Shown piece by piece: positions 22,080 to 33,136 of a DNA stretch of 64,000 nucleotides. Source of the DNA: Ciona savignyi (lineage: Eukaryota > Chordata > Ascidiacea > Phlebobranchia > Cionidae). The DNA lies in NCBI GenBank assembly GCA_000149265.1, contig CH003412.1, positions 820,765-884,764 of the forward strand, given 5' to 3'. The number at the start of each line of letters is the position of its first letter. The stretch's first letter is position 1. A program made the translations under genes and the position numbers. The notes below the pieces were generated by a model. That model saw only the letters and a program-made list of their open reading frames with translations, made no database searches and had not been told where the DNA came from.

Positions 22080-22755
22080 TTTATGTATCACAAGATATAG
22101 GAAAAACTAGAACGAGGAAAACAAGGAAGTGAGGAAACTGCTTATTAAAATAAAATTATGACTATAAGGTTAGTGTAAGAGCTTAAGTTAAAGTTAGTGT
22201 TAGTACTACGCTTAAGGATAGTGTTTGGGGCAGGGTTAGAATTAGTTTTTCTAGTTTTAATAAGCAATTCCTGTATTGTTCCAAGGTATATTGTAATTTT
22301 GGAGATTATAGTGCTAAAAAGGCAATATCTCATCTACCACAAGCTATGTCCGATCTTTTGCTACTGCATATGGACGAACCGAGACACATTTACATCGTTA
22401 CATGCACTATCATCGCATTGCAACAAGTCCGAAGTTACGTCAGGTTCTCGAAACTCCGATCCCGCGCAAACACAATAATGATGCAATTGCGCACTCTAGC
22501 GATTTCTTTAAAACTTATTTAATAAAGTTTAGGAATAGAAATAGAAAATATCAATCATGGGATATAAAAACAAACTTAACCCTGATGTTTTATAATGTAT
22601 AAGTTAAATTAGAGTAGGTCTGCTTTCGCTAAGTTTTAATTGTGTCATTCAACAATCTAACATAAAGATTCTAATTATTGCTAAACCTGTCTTGTGCTGA
22701 ATTAGTTGTCTTATTTACAATTTAATACTTTTTCTAATTTCGATTGTTTTTACAG
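22080..22755. other. Upstream region with R3 MITE-like repeat
   Basis: About 22085-22270 matches the R3 family: GGAAACTGCTTATTAAAAT at one end, then a TTAGTGTTAG-rich interior. The remainder up to the acceptor TTTTTACAG at 22755 may hold a non-coding first exon of the next gene, but none can be defined. Confidence 0.4.
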
Positions 22756-22842
22756 ATGTTTGTTAGTGCAGTTTACAAAGAGCATTAAATGCCATCAACA
22801 CGTTATATGCATATCTGATGTGAAAAAGAGGCCAAGGAGAAG

Positions 22843-24112
22843 ATGAGCTCAAAAGTTAAAACATTTTCCATGAAATCTCTAGCACAATTAGCTGACGATG
22901 ATTTGGACAATTATGCATCAGAAATAGGGAACCAGCTTGATCAAATTACTCACGAAATTGTAGATAAAAATAACCCAAATGAGCTTTCTCCGGTAACTGA
23001 TAAAGTTACTGCAACAAGACCTATTACACCACTTAAAGAAATAACTCCAGACCCAAGGATGTACCAAGATTCAATTAAAGTTGTAAATCCTCCTGAATTA
23101 GTACCACATAAATCCCCCAAGCACCAGGTAAAACAGGGCAACACTAAAAGGAGGTTGCTCAATTAAACAATAGAAACTTATTGTAACTATGCACTAAACA
23201 ATAATCTCGGCAACCTGCGACTTGTTTATCCTTCTGATACGCTCCTATTAGTTTTTATTGCTACTGGCACAGCGAGGGTTTAATAAATTTAATTCCCATG
23301 TATAAAGTAAAAAAAACAAAAGAACACATGTGTCTTTATCTCTCATAGTGTGGTTTTCCTTTTATTGCGAATATATTGTTAGTTTTGTGACTCCCAGTGA
23401 TTTTTATTTTGTGTAATATCGGTTAAAATGGCTTTTTAAGGGCAAAAGGTTGGTGACCCCTGCTATAACCCCAGTCATAACATCCACTTTTAGCATACTA
23501 ATTTTAATACGGAGTGTTTTTATTGGCATATTTTAATATGTCTTAATCTAGGATCCAAAATTACCTAACCATTAGATTTTATCACTGCCTTAACTTTGAA
23601 GTTAGCAAAGTTTTTTTATTCTCTATTTTTGGTTATGTGTGACTCTCTTTCTTATGTGCATATATATTGGAACTTAAAATGCCAGCTTATTTCATGTTTA
23701 TTCTCGTAAATGGGAAAACCAAGGGGGTTAACACATAGGCAATCGTCGGATTACCTCGCGTCCACCGTCAGGTTACCAGATCTATTGCAGTGTGTTGTGT
23801 ATGATTCACATGTTCCTTCAATTGAGTAGAACTCCTTAATCAGTAGGGGTTCAGGCAATGTCCGTTAAGTGCATTGCCCAAGGACACAACCGAGTAGCTA
23901 GTGACATTTTCAAACCTTTAACCCTTCAGTTAAAAGCCAACGCACTTATCCGCCAGACTAATCAGCCGAATCGAATTATCCAGGTCAGGAGTGAAGTGGT
24001 GGATCATGATCCTTTAAATAGAAGTTCTTCAAATTCTTCATCTTCTTCTATGGAGCTTGACACCGATGTTCAAATTCCTGGCCAATTCCGATACAAAAAG
24101 CAAACAAAGTAA
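22843..24112 (+). CDS. Unrecognised two-exon gene, Ser-rich protein
   Basis: Exons 22843-23127 and 23984-24112 join in phase 0 to 137 residues. The start ATG lies 87 bases after a good acceptor (TTTTTACAG), so there is probably an upstream non-coding exon. The N-terminal part (LAQLADDDLDNYASEIG, then NQLDQITHEIVDKN) looks helical and acidic. The middle is Pro/Thr rich with TP motifs. Exon 2 has a run of serines (SSSNSSSSS), then a conserved-looking C-terminus PGQFRYKKQTK. No signal peptide or membrane segment. I do not recognise the family. The intron holds a hAT remnant and an R1 SINE whose end lies about 35 bases from the exon 2 acceptor. If the intron is retained, exon 1 ends after 12 further residues at 23166. 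Confidence 0.55.
23195..23462 (+). mobile_element. hAT-like non-autonomous element
   Basis: The left end is degenerate (CTCGGCAACCTGCGACTTG). The right end is clean: AGGTTGGTGACCCCTG, complementary to the hAT terminus CAGGGGTCACCAACC. The interior matches the element at 13978. It lies in the intron of the unrecognised gene. Confidence 0.65.
23700..23948 (-). repeat. R1 SINE copy
   Basis: A full-looking copy: AAATGGGAAAACCAAGG, CCACCGTCAGGTTACCAG, CTATTGCAGTGTGTTGTG, then TGCATTGCCCAAGGACACAA and the tRNA-like head, read here as its complement. Confidence 0.75.
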
Positions 24113-25143
24113 GTTTAAATTTCCAAAAAAGGATATTTGGAATGAGAATATGGGAATAAAAAAAATATGGTTGAACACTTTTTTTTTGTAAAGAGACACT
24201 GTCACAAAATGTTCAGTTTTACAAATTACAGCTTACATTTTTTGGAAAGCAATTTTAGCTTTTTTATACTCAATTTTTTGTGGAAATCGGACATACCCCT
24301 TTACTTGCAAAACTTTTTAATAAACTTCACTAATCTAATATTGCATCGTGTTAGTGACATGTAATTGTGTAATCTTGTTATGTTGATTTTTTAGAGAAGA
24401 TTTAAAGTTTAGGTAACTGTTTACTATATAGGGTAAGTACAGTACTGGTTGGCATAGCTGTCTAGTTTAGGACTGTTTACAAATTTTATTAAAATTTAAC
24501 TGTTGGTATGTGATTGCATTAATTTGTTACAAGAGTTGAGTAACTTTAAAACGTTCTTCAATACTGTCTGCTTGTGCACTGTGGGAAAATTGAACTTTTA
24601 GAACTTACTTTTCACTAGAGAAGTTAGTTTAGTTTTAGTTTACTTTATTATTTCACTTCATTTTTATTAAAGAAGAATACCAGTTATTTGAAAAAGGCAG
24701 GAAAAAAACGGCAAAACTACTGTGGATAAAACAGTAAAAACACTTATGTAAATACACTCAGTATAGCAAAACTCTAATAAAAGTGTGAAAGCTTGGTCCA
24801 GTACTAAGATGTGAGCCAACTTTATAAAATTCTGCATATTTGGATGCCCAGTACCAGTTGATTAACTATAAACTGTACCTTACCTTATCATTCAACGATT
24901 GTAACATGTTTTATAATGCCATTTATTATGAAAGTTTTAAAGATGATTGGGAAGAACGGTACCATTTACATTTAAGGTAGTTTAAAACTGTGTAAACTTA
25001 ATTCGTTAAAAGTAATTCTAACGTGCTATGTCAATGTAAAATTATATAGAAAAGTAGGTATTTGAGCATTTGTTCTTGTGCTTTTCGAGTTAGTGCTAAT
25101 CGATTTCAGAAATTTTAAAGATGAATAAACGTCTTGAAATCTG
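24113..25143. other. Intergenic stretch with R2 repeat
   Basis: No coding exon recognised. A minus-oriented R2 copy lies at about 24635-24760 (AGTTTACTTTATTATT to GGCAAAACTACTG). The rest is AT-rich. Confidence 0.45.
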
Positions 25144-27908
25144 TTAGTTCCAGAAACGGCAAATTTGTTGCAGAAACCCGCCATTTTGTGGGTTGTTCAG
25201 TGTGGCCTCAAAGGGCTGTGCTTCATCAATGTTGTCACCATCTGGTACACATTTACTTTGCTGCATCTGCCTGAATCTGTGCTGATAACTGTAAAATTGA
25301 GGGATATTAGTACCAGCAATTGTCATACAACATCATATTTAGTTTGTAACAATCATTATGAATAATCTGTTGCAAGCAGAAGATACGAAATGGTGTTTTT
25401 TCTAACTACAAAAAGGATTATTATTTAGCATTCTTCAACAATAAACAAGGTACCACAACGAAACCCACAGCAGTGAAGGTTTGAATTTATAAAGGTAAGC
25501 TGTGACAGTGATCAAATGACAAAGTTATGGGTTCCCAGTCTTACCACTAGCACTGTAAAAATTAACATCGAACCAGTTAGCACTAGTTACCATGCGAAAT
25601 GACATGTAGTTTTCTAATAAATGGCAGTGATCATATGACAAAGTTATTTATTAAAACATGCAACAGTCTTTGTGTAATAATTTAATTAAGACACTTACTT
25701 CTTTTGCATGTGATTTTTAATGTAAAATATGAATCCAATGACAACAGCAATTAAGATGGGTACAAGAATGGTAGTTATGATGATTACTGCTTTGTAGATG
25801 TTCAATTCATTCCTTAATGACTAAAAAAGATTATGAATTATAGAATAGCATTTAAGCTGTTGAAAAACTGTTTAATTGTTATTTAGTTCTCCTTTTGGTT
25901 GACTTAAAAAACTGTTAAAAAACATGCTCCTTAAGTTTACTGAAACAAAAAAATTTATTTGATTAAAAAGATTGGGCCTATTTATTACTAAATTACCCAA
26001 AGTTCTGCGCGAATTTCATTCAATTGTCTCTCTGTATCCATCCTCTCCATGTAATCTGATAATAAAAATGTTAAGATTTTATTTTTAAACTCATAAAAAA
26101 ATTGGTCCACCCATTTGTCCCCTTTTAAATCTTGTGACCCCGTAATATAACTATTAAACAATATACAAGTTTTATATACAGTATATAAAAAAGTTTTACA
26201 TATAAAATAATGACTATTTATTTGATTTTGCAATATTAAGTCGAAATACACTAAAATGACATATAGTTTTCACACTTAACTAATGCTAATTTTGATAAGA
26301 TCTCCAAGTATGTTACCTCTGCATTTTGTCAAACATACGTCCATCATTGCACTCGGAGGTAGTTTACAATAGGTTTCACAGTGGATACACTTTGTATTAT
26401 CTTCTAAGTCACGAATGTGGTATTTTCCTAGCTGTACTGCACATTGTAGATCTGCAGCTTCGGTAGTTGTATTCTGGCATTGATGCTTGTTATTATATAT
26501 TGGATATTATTTTTTTTACCTGTGAATGGTAAAGTGCAAGGGGTGTTATCACACAGAAAATAGTTAGATTACCTTGCATGCATTTAGAGTTACCATAGCT
26601 TTACCAGACCACTACCGACTAGCTCTTTAACATGCATTTTATATCTATAACACTGCATTGTATAACTATAAAAAAGTTACTTGGTTGGACACCTTAAAAA
26701 ATTGATTTTGTAACAAAGAGGAGACATATCAGAGAGCAAATGATAACAATTTATTAACCGAATTTTGTATGAACAGTCGACAATTTTTGGACCTAGATCT
26801 ATATACAGAACTTAGACTTACCCTTATCCAACCCTCTTTGGACTTTTTCGTATGGATTGTTAAACAATTATGGTATGTTACCTTAAAATTTTAAATACCA
26901 GTGTAGATATTAACAGGTTTATGGCCTGCAATATAATGTTCTCAATAACATACTATTGCTAAGGGTTAGTATAGTATAGTTGTGTTTGCACCACTAAAAG
27001 CATAATAATTAAAAGGACAAACACTTAAAATATAGCAAAATTATAGTAAACATACCACAATTCAAATAGTGGCTTTACCTTTACGATTGTAAGAACTTTG
27101 TTTCTAAAGCTTCTCGTGCCAAAGTATTCCATGTAAACAGGACTATCTTGAATTGTTGACTTGTCATTTAGATCAATAATTTGGTCTACATCATAATTAT
27201 ATTCGTTTGTATCCATATGTGCATTCCTGTGTTGATAAATTTGTTAAAAAGTATGTTTTGGTTACATAAAGAACTAACGTTTATTCAATAGTGTAGGTTA
27301 GGCAAAATAAACATTCACGCAGACATAAAAATAAACTTTTTTTACATGAAAAAAAAACTGATTTTTCCCCGTTATTTACCAGAAATAAAGTGTATTGTAA
27401 GATGCTAAACCATCCTAAACTATAATTATATCCAAAAGTTAATATAATAGTCAGAAGAATACTCCGTATATTTACTTAAAAAGTAAACCATATTTGCACA
27501 ATTTTGATACATTCTAATTTATAGAAAATAATGCTCTAATTTCAAACTTAATTGACATAAATTTAGAGTAAAACATGTCATTATTTTTCCCAGAACATAT
27601 ATATTTAAAATTGGTGTTTTCCATATTTTTCGTTTTTTTGTTATTTACAAATGGCCTTTTCCATATTTCCTCTTTTCTGTTGGTATAACTTTTTGAAAAT
27701 TTTTCTGTCGTTTTTGACTTACTTTTAAAACGCTGACCACATATACTATATTTGCTAATCCCGCTTATGATATATATGCTATTTAATAAATTTTGTTTAC
27801 TTACCTGGTGATATTAAACGTTGGATCTGCTTCTGCAGCAACCTCACATTGCACATATAAGGCTATTGCCATGAATATCAAAACGGGTCCTGCCTTTAAT
27901 AGTTTCAT
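25144..27908 (-). CDS. Type I membrane protein with BCMA/TACI-like cysteine-rich domain
   Basis: Six minus-strand exons: 27908-27805, 27226-27079, 26473-26317, 26055-25997, 25820-25699, 25288-25144. Phases agree and give 244 residues. Exon 1 encodes a signal peptide (LKAGPVLIFMAIALYVQC). Exon 3 holds a single module spaced C-x5-GKY-x-I-R-D-L-x5-C-x2-C-x3-C-x10-C-x3-C. This is the layout of one TNF-receptor cysteine-rich domain, closest to BCMA and TACI (C..GkYyD.L...C..C...C....C...C). Exon 5 encodes one transmembrane helix rich in Ile/Val, then basic residues. Exon 6 is a cytoplasmic tail of about 48 residues with no death domain. A TNF-family receptor is my inference from spacing; Fn14-like is an alternative. 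The gene model itself is secure, the family assignment moderate. Confidence 0.7.
26515..26610 (-). repeat. R1 SINE fragment
   Basis: A partial copy in an intron of the receptor-like gene: ACCTGTGAATGGTAAAGTGC, GTTATCACACAG, then AGATTACCTTGCATGC. Confidence 0.55.
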
Positions 27909-30900
27909 TGTAAACAGATAACTGAAGTAGCTGTTAACATAAACTTGGGGAAAGAACTCACTGGAACGTGTGTGCTGGCTTTTTATTACAAATTGCGCGA
28001 TGTAATACTAGGGCAGTTTCGGGGGAAATAACCTGGGGTTCCCCCCGGACATTTTCATCGCGCTACGGCTGTAAAAACATGTTTACCGGCCGGCCGGCAA
28101 AGATTTAACCCTGGGCTTCAAACTGCAAAATAACATGTTTTTATGGTTTTGATATATTGAAGTGTTGTAAGTTGAATCTATTGTTAATTAACAACTTGGT
28201 TCATACACTTGTTTATTAAATGGTCATTGTAAACCGATAACAAATTTTGTAGGAACCACGATTTTTAGCTATATTACTTTTAAGATATTGAAAAGTTGCC
28301 AACAAGTTGCCGGTTTTATAGGTTGCCAGTGGCAGCTTCCTGTTACGGTGAGGTGATAAACATGTTTACCGCGCCGGCCGTAGTCTCAAAATAGCAAGAA
28401 TATGTTTCGCGAAATAACATACCTCTTCTTTTATGTGTGGGGTTGATTTCAGTATCCAAGCGACGGATTGTACTATTTTGATCGACGCAAAACGCACCCT
28501 GTTTTTGTTTGTTCATAAACCCACAGACTGTCCGGGTTGCGACACACAGACAGGGTATCGTATTTTATCTATGAAATAAATGGTCTTCAAACCGCACCAC
28601 CGAGTTCAAGGAGTTAGATTTAAATAACTGATTTTAACAAAAATGCTTATCCAGCTTAATTACGCACGCACATACGGAGAGTAGTCTGTTCACATGGCTA
28701 AATTGTTGATCACGTTTGAAATTTGAACTTTACTTGGGTTGTCGCTTTAAAAATTGTTTTCAGAAATTTCGACGATCTGTAACGCCGTAATTATAAAAAA
28801 ATGCTGTGTGACGTAATACATACCGTTGTAGTTCAAATAATGATGTAATAATTAAACAAGACGGTGCCTGTCTAAAACGGAGGCACTCTCGAATAGGTAA
28901 TATGACGCAAGAATTAACGACATAGGCCTATTCACTGGGTTAAAGCATAATATCTCATCTTGACCTAAAACGTGTAATTTAAACCCACATATCAAAGTTT
29001 TAAAGTGGTTTTCCCGTTTATTTTGTTTTTTTTAGCTTAATTCGCTTGAGCTGCATATCGAGTCGTTTTAATCCTCGTGAAAGGATTAGAAGTATTAAAC
29101 AAGCTACGGTTTATAAACAATTACCGATTTTTGTATGTAGGCAATGTTACCTATTACTTATTTGGAAAACTACCTTTACTAAATATGATCAAAACGGGGG
29201 GTGTCAAACTCGTAGGCTTTCGAGTGTCACACTGAGTTTTGGGACTTGTGTCAATTTCCGATCTGTTTTTATAATGTAAGTTGTTTAGATACCAACTTAT
29301 GGTATGTATTTTGTCTGTATAAATATTCGCTTTCAAAGGTTTGAAAATGTTTTACTCTTAAAAACTTTACAAAATACTGCAGTTATTATTGAGCGTTTAA
29401 TGGCCGTGTTTGAGGGCCTCGCGGGCCTCGAGTTTGATACTTCTCCTCTAAACAAAAGGCAGTGCATTACACCTTACCTACTATTCGTGTCATGTGGCCA
29501 AGGTCAGTTTTAAATACTGCTCGTTAAGGCAGCCTTAGAATATTAGTGTTAATAAAATATTTAGGTGTGTGTTATGATTGTTATGCCACCTTGAAAGTTT
29601 AGCAGTGGTCGTTAATTTAATCTGCTGAAAGTCTCACGTTTTTTAAGGTCTATGATGTTGTAGTTTTTAACAATATAATACCACGGTAGCTGTAGCGGAT
29701 GGGAAAACCAAAACCAGGAAAGAAGAGAAACTGCACACTAAAATAAATATTATAGCATAAGAGGTAGTTTAAGGAATTGTCTTAAGTTAGGTTTAGTTCT
29801 GTGGCTGAGATTAGTATTAGGTGAACGGAAAGTTAGTTTTTGTGAGCAGTCTCTCCTTCTCTTTTTTTGGTGTTGACCAAAACGGAAACTTCTGATTCTC
29901 CAGCGTAGGAGGTTCGGATGTGTAACGCTCGTAACTCAAGGAGAAAACGATAAAAGTAGCTCGCAACGCTTAAAAAAGGAAAACGCGTTTTAAAAGTTTA
30001 GGTTTGCTACTAAGCTTGTAGGGGATAAGATTGACAGCTGGACCAAATTGATTGACAGCTGGTTTGATTGACTGATAGATCAAATTAATTGGCAGCTGGA
30101 CAAAACCGTAATGTAGTTCCAACCTTGTAATGTCATTTAATAATCCAATTTTTTTTTGGAAAATTATTGGAATTAATATGCATTTTTGCAGAGCTAAATG
30201 TAGAATCCATGACTGACTCGTTACAGACCGTTTTGATTTTGAAACCGGTATTTCAATCCAAACCATTCAACCACACAATTGTTCAATATAGGTTAACACC
30301 TAAGACAAATAACAAAAACGATCGTATCTACATTTTCACGTGAAGTTTCATGACATTTTAGTTTAGTTTATTTTTTGCTCCTTTATTACATTAAACAAGA
30401 TAAGCATGGTTGTGAAAAGGAAGATTGAAAAACAAAACGGCTGAACTACAGTACTTAAAACACGTAAGTAAATAAATACACACTTATAAAAAGGAAATAG
30501 TAACGGAGTCGTTAAACCTTACATTAAACAAAACGAATATTTATTGCGGCAACAAAATCACTTAAATCAATATTAATTAACAAATTTTAATTTTGAACAA
30601 GAAGTGTAAGCACAGCCCAGTACTGAGGAAGTAATATCTTTATATAAACCATAGTGAACAGTCACCATTCTTAGCGAATAATTCAAAACTCAGATAAAAT
30701 GGCGGCAAATATTTGCGAATCAATTACGTCACAATGATTGTTATTAATATCCATGAAAGTGATAGGGGAAACACTAATTCTTAATCTTTGATAAGCCGCA
30801 GATTAAAGAAAAACGCCGCCACGAGTTTCCATGTAGATACCTAGTTACTAATTTAATTGACCGGATTTCAAATACAAAATTAAGTTTATACCTCCGCTTT

Positions 30901-33136
30901 GCGCTTTTACTTATTCCGCGAGTTGATTTAAGGGATGGTAGTTTTACAGCCACGCCGGTGAACGTATATTAATTCCACACATTTATTCCAATGTGACAAA
31001 AAATAAAAGGAGGGAAGGAAGGAAATTGCTCACTAAAACTATTTCTAACCCTGCCCTAAACACTGATCTCAACCCAAGAACTAACATTAATTCCACCAGA
31101 GACCTAACACCAACCATACCGCCGTAATCGTCATTTTAGTGTGCACTTCCCTCTTTTTGGTTTTCCTTTTCCAATGTGCACGTTGTAAGTCGGACCATGT
31201 TGCTATTAATGTAGAATATAAGTAGACCGGATCGCGCTTTTTTTAATTAGTTTTATTCTAAGCATATTATAGCGGAATTTTAGCTTTTGTAAAAGCAGGG
31301 AATGCGCTGAACCAGAGGCCAGTATATTTAGTATTTTGTTGTCCACCAAACCTTTTTTTTGGAGTCTTCTGTTGTGTGTATGGAACTGTTCGTTAATACT
31401 TTGGATGGTTGATAAGAAGTAAGGTTTTCCGTCGAGTGTTTAAAACTATCTGTCCAATCCCACGGTATTAAAAATAACGATTTTACTCTTATAATAGCAC
31501 ATACATAACCCGATGTATTTCATATGGAGTGCACGAATCACTATTATTTCGTCGGATTACAACCACAAGTGCGTATTTCGTTTACAAATTCCATTTTATT
31601 GTGATTACCGCACCCAAGTAATAAAGCCTTCTTCTGCAAAATGCGCATAACGCTGTCGGTAAAGGTCAGCGTTTTCAGGTCCCGTTTTTCTATAAAATTT
31701 TACTCAACTTTATATAAATAAAAGCGCGTATAGGAAAAGTTTGTTAGGACATATATTTGATAGGTCGCGTTTTTTTGTAAAATTCTGACTTCATCTAAAG
31801 AATGCTCGTTGAATGTTAGTTAAAACCTATCTTGCTATATATTTTCATTTTGTTAGGACCCGTTTTTCTGTGAATTTACCGTTATCTTTTATATAAAGAG
31901 TGGGCAAAGTTTGTTAAGTGAAAATCATGATAATTCAATCAAATAATTGAATAATTTAATTAAACCGACATCGTCGCGTTTGGAATCAGTTCGAAGAAAC
32001 TGGAAGAATTATATCGAGAAACATTTATTTCATGTTAAACAATGCACTTTTCTAGGCCAGGTATAATTTGACCGTTGGGTGCAAAAGCTCGTTATAATAT
32101 TAATACAATATAGAAATAAGTAAAAACTGCAGAAAGTGAAAATGTGATAAAATATAGATTCAAAATCGATGTTAATAAAAAAGTTAGTGTAACAAATGTG
32201 AGAAAGAATCCGACGATACTTCCGTTGGCTGGTCTTTTTTAACTGTTTTATTTTTCATTTTTAATACGTTTCTCTTTATTCGTTATCTTAGCTCTTTGTT
32301 TACATTTACGTGTGTTCTCATCATATTTTAATTGGTTTTAAAACCACTGCGTCACCATTAAATTCATGCTATAATTGATCAGAGCAGTGTTATAGGTGTT
32401 GGACCGGAGTATATCAGGACATGCTAAAAATTCTAACAATCGGGCAACAGGAAAAGGTGTAACAAAATGACTGTTTGAGCGTTGGCCGAATGACGGGTTG
32501 CGACGTTTTTCAAACGTAATAGCGCTGTAACGATCGTCGGCAAGGTGGCTAACGTATTAATTTTAATCCCTAGGGTAGATCAATACGCCAGACATCGTTC
32601 GTAGACCAGACGCTTGTTTACATCAAAACCGTCTCCACGCGTCTCTTATTTAGGGTTGCGTCTTTGTGAAAAGGAAATTAAACAGGCTAAAGATTGTTTG
32701 GTGATCAGCTTAATCAACAAGCGATATTTAGGACAGTTTGACATATCGTTTATTAGTTAATTCTTCTTTACATACTACCTTATGCATATGCAATTTAAAA
32801 TAACATTTTTTTAGTTTTAAGCTATATTTTGCACCTTTATTACAGTGAATAAGCATGGACATATTAATAAAAAGGATGTAGAAAAAACAGCAAAACTACA
32901 GTAGTTGAAAAAGTAAATACCCACAAATAAAACATAAAAGAGATGTGGCAGTTAAGAAAACAGACGAGGCCATCAAATCAATATTAAACCCAAAATATAA
33001 TTCAGACTTTAGCAGGCTAAGTTTCAATTCTGTTATGGTCTTGTCACTAAAAACGATTTTCATTAATGTAACATTGAATGAATTGATCGCGTTAACTATT
33101 GGACCACACAACAGTTCAGACTTTTGTTTTACCCAG
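27909..33136. other. Long intergenic stretch with R2, R3 and a decayed tandem repeat
   Basis: I find no convincing exon in 5.2 kb. R3 copies lie at about 29695-29880 and 31005-31165. R2 copies (minus orientation) lie at about 30355-30490 and 32815-32950. About 31675-31925 has three imperfect tandem units starting AGGTCCCGTTTTTCT, AGGTCGCGTTTTTTT and AGGACCCGTTTTTCT. An AACATGTTTACCG followed by a GGCCGGCC-like run occurs twice, near 28075 and 28362. The unrecovered 5' exons of the TEX2-like gene may lie here. Confidence 0.45.

Noticed and set aside
29970-30266. Minus-strand frame of 98 codons
   Set aside because: It covers a short internally repeated stretch (CAGCTGG/GATTGA motifs) and shows no domain.
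30698-30740. ATGGCGGCAAATATTTGCG as a possible gene start
   Set aside because: The frame stops after 12 codons and no donor follows.
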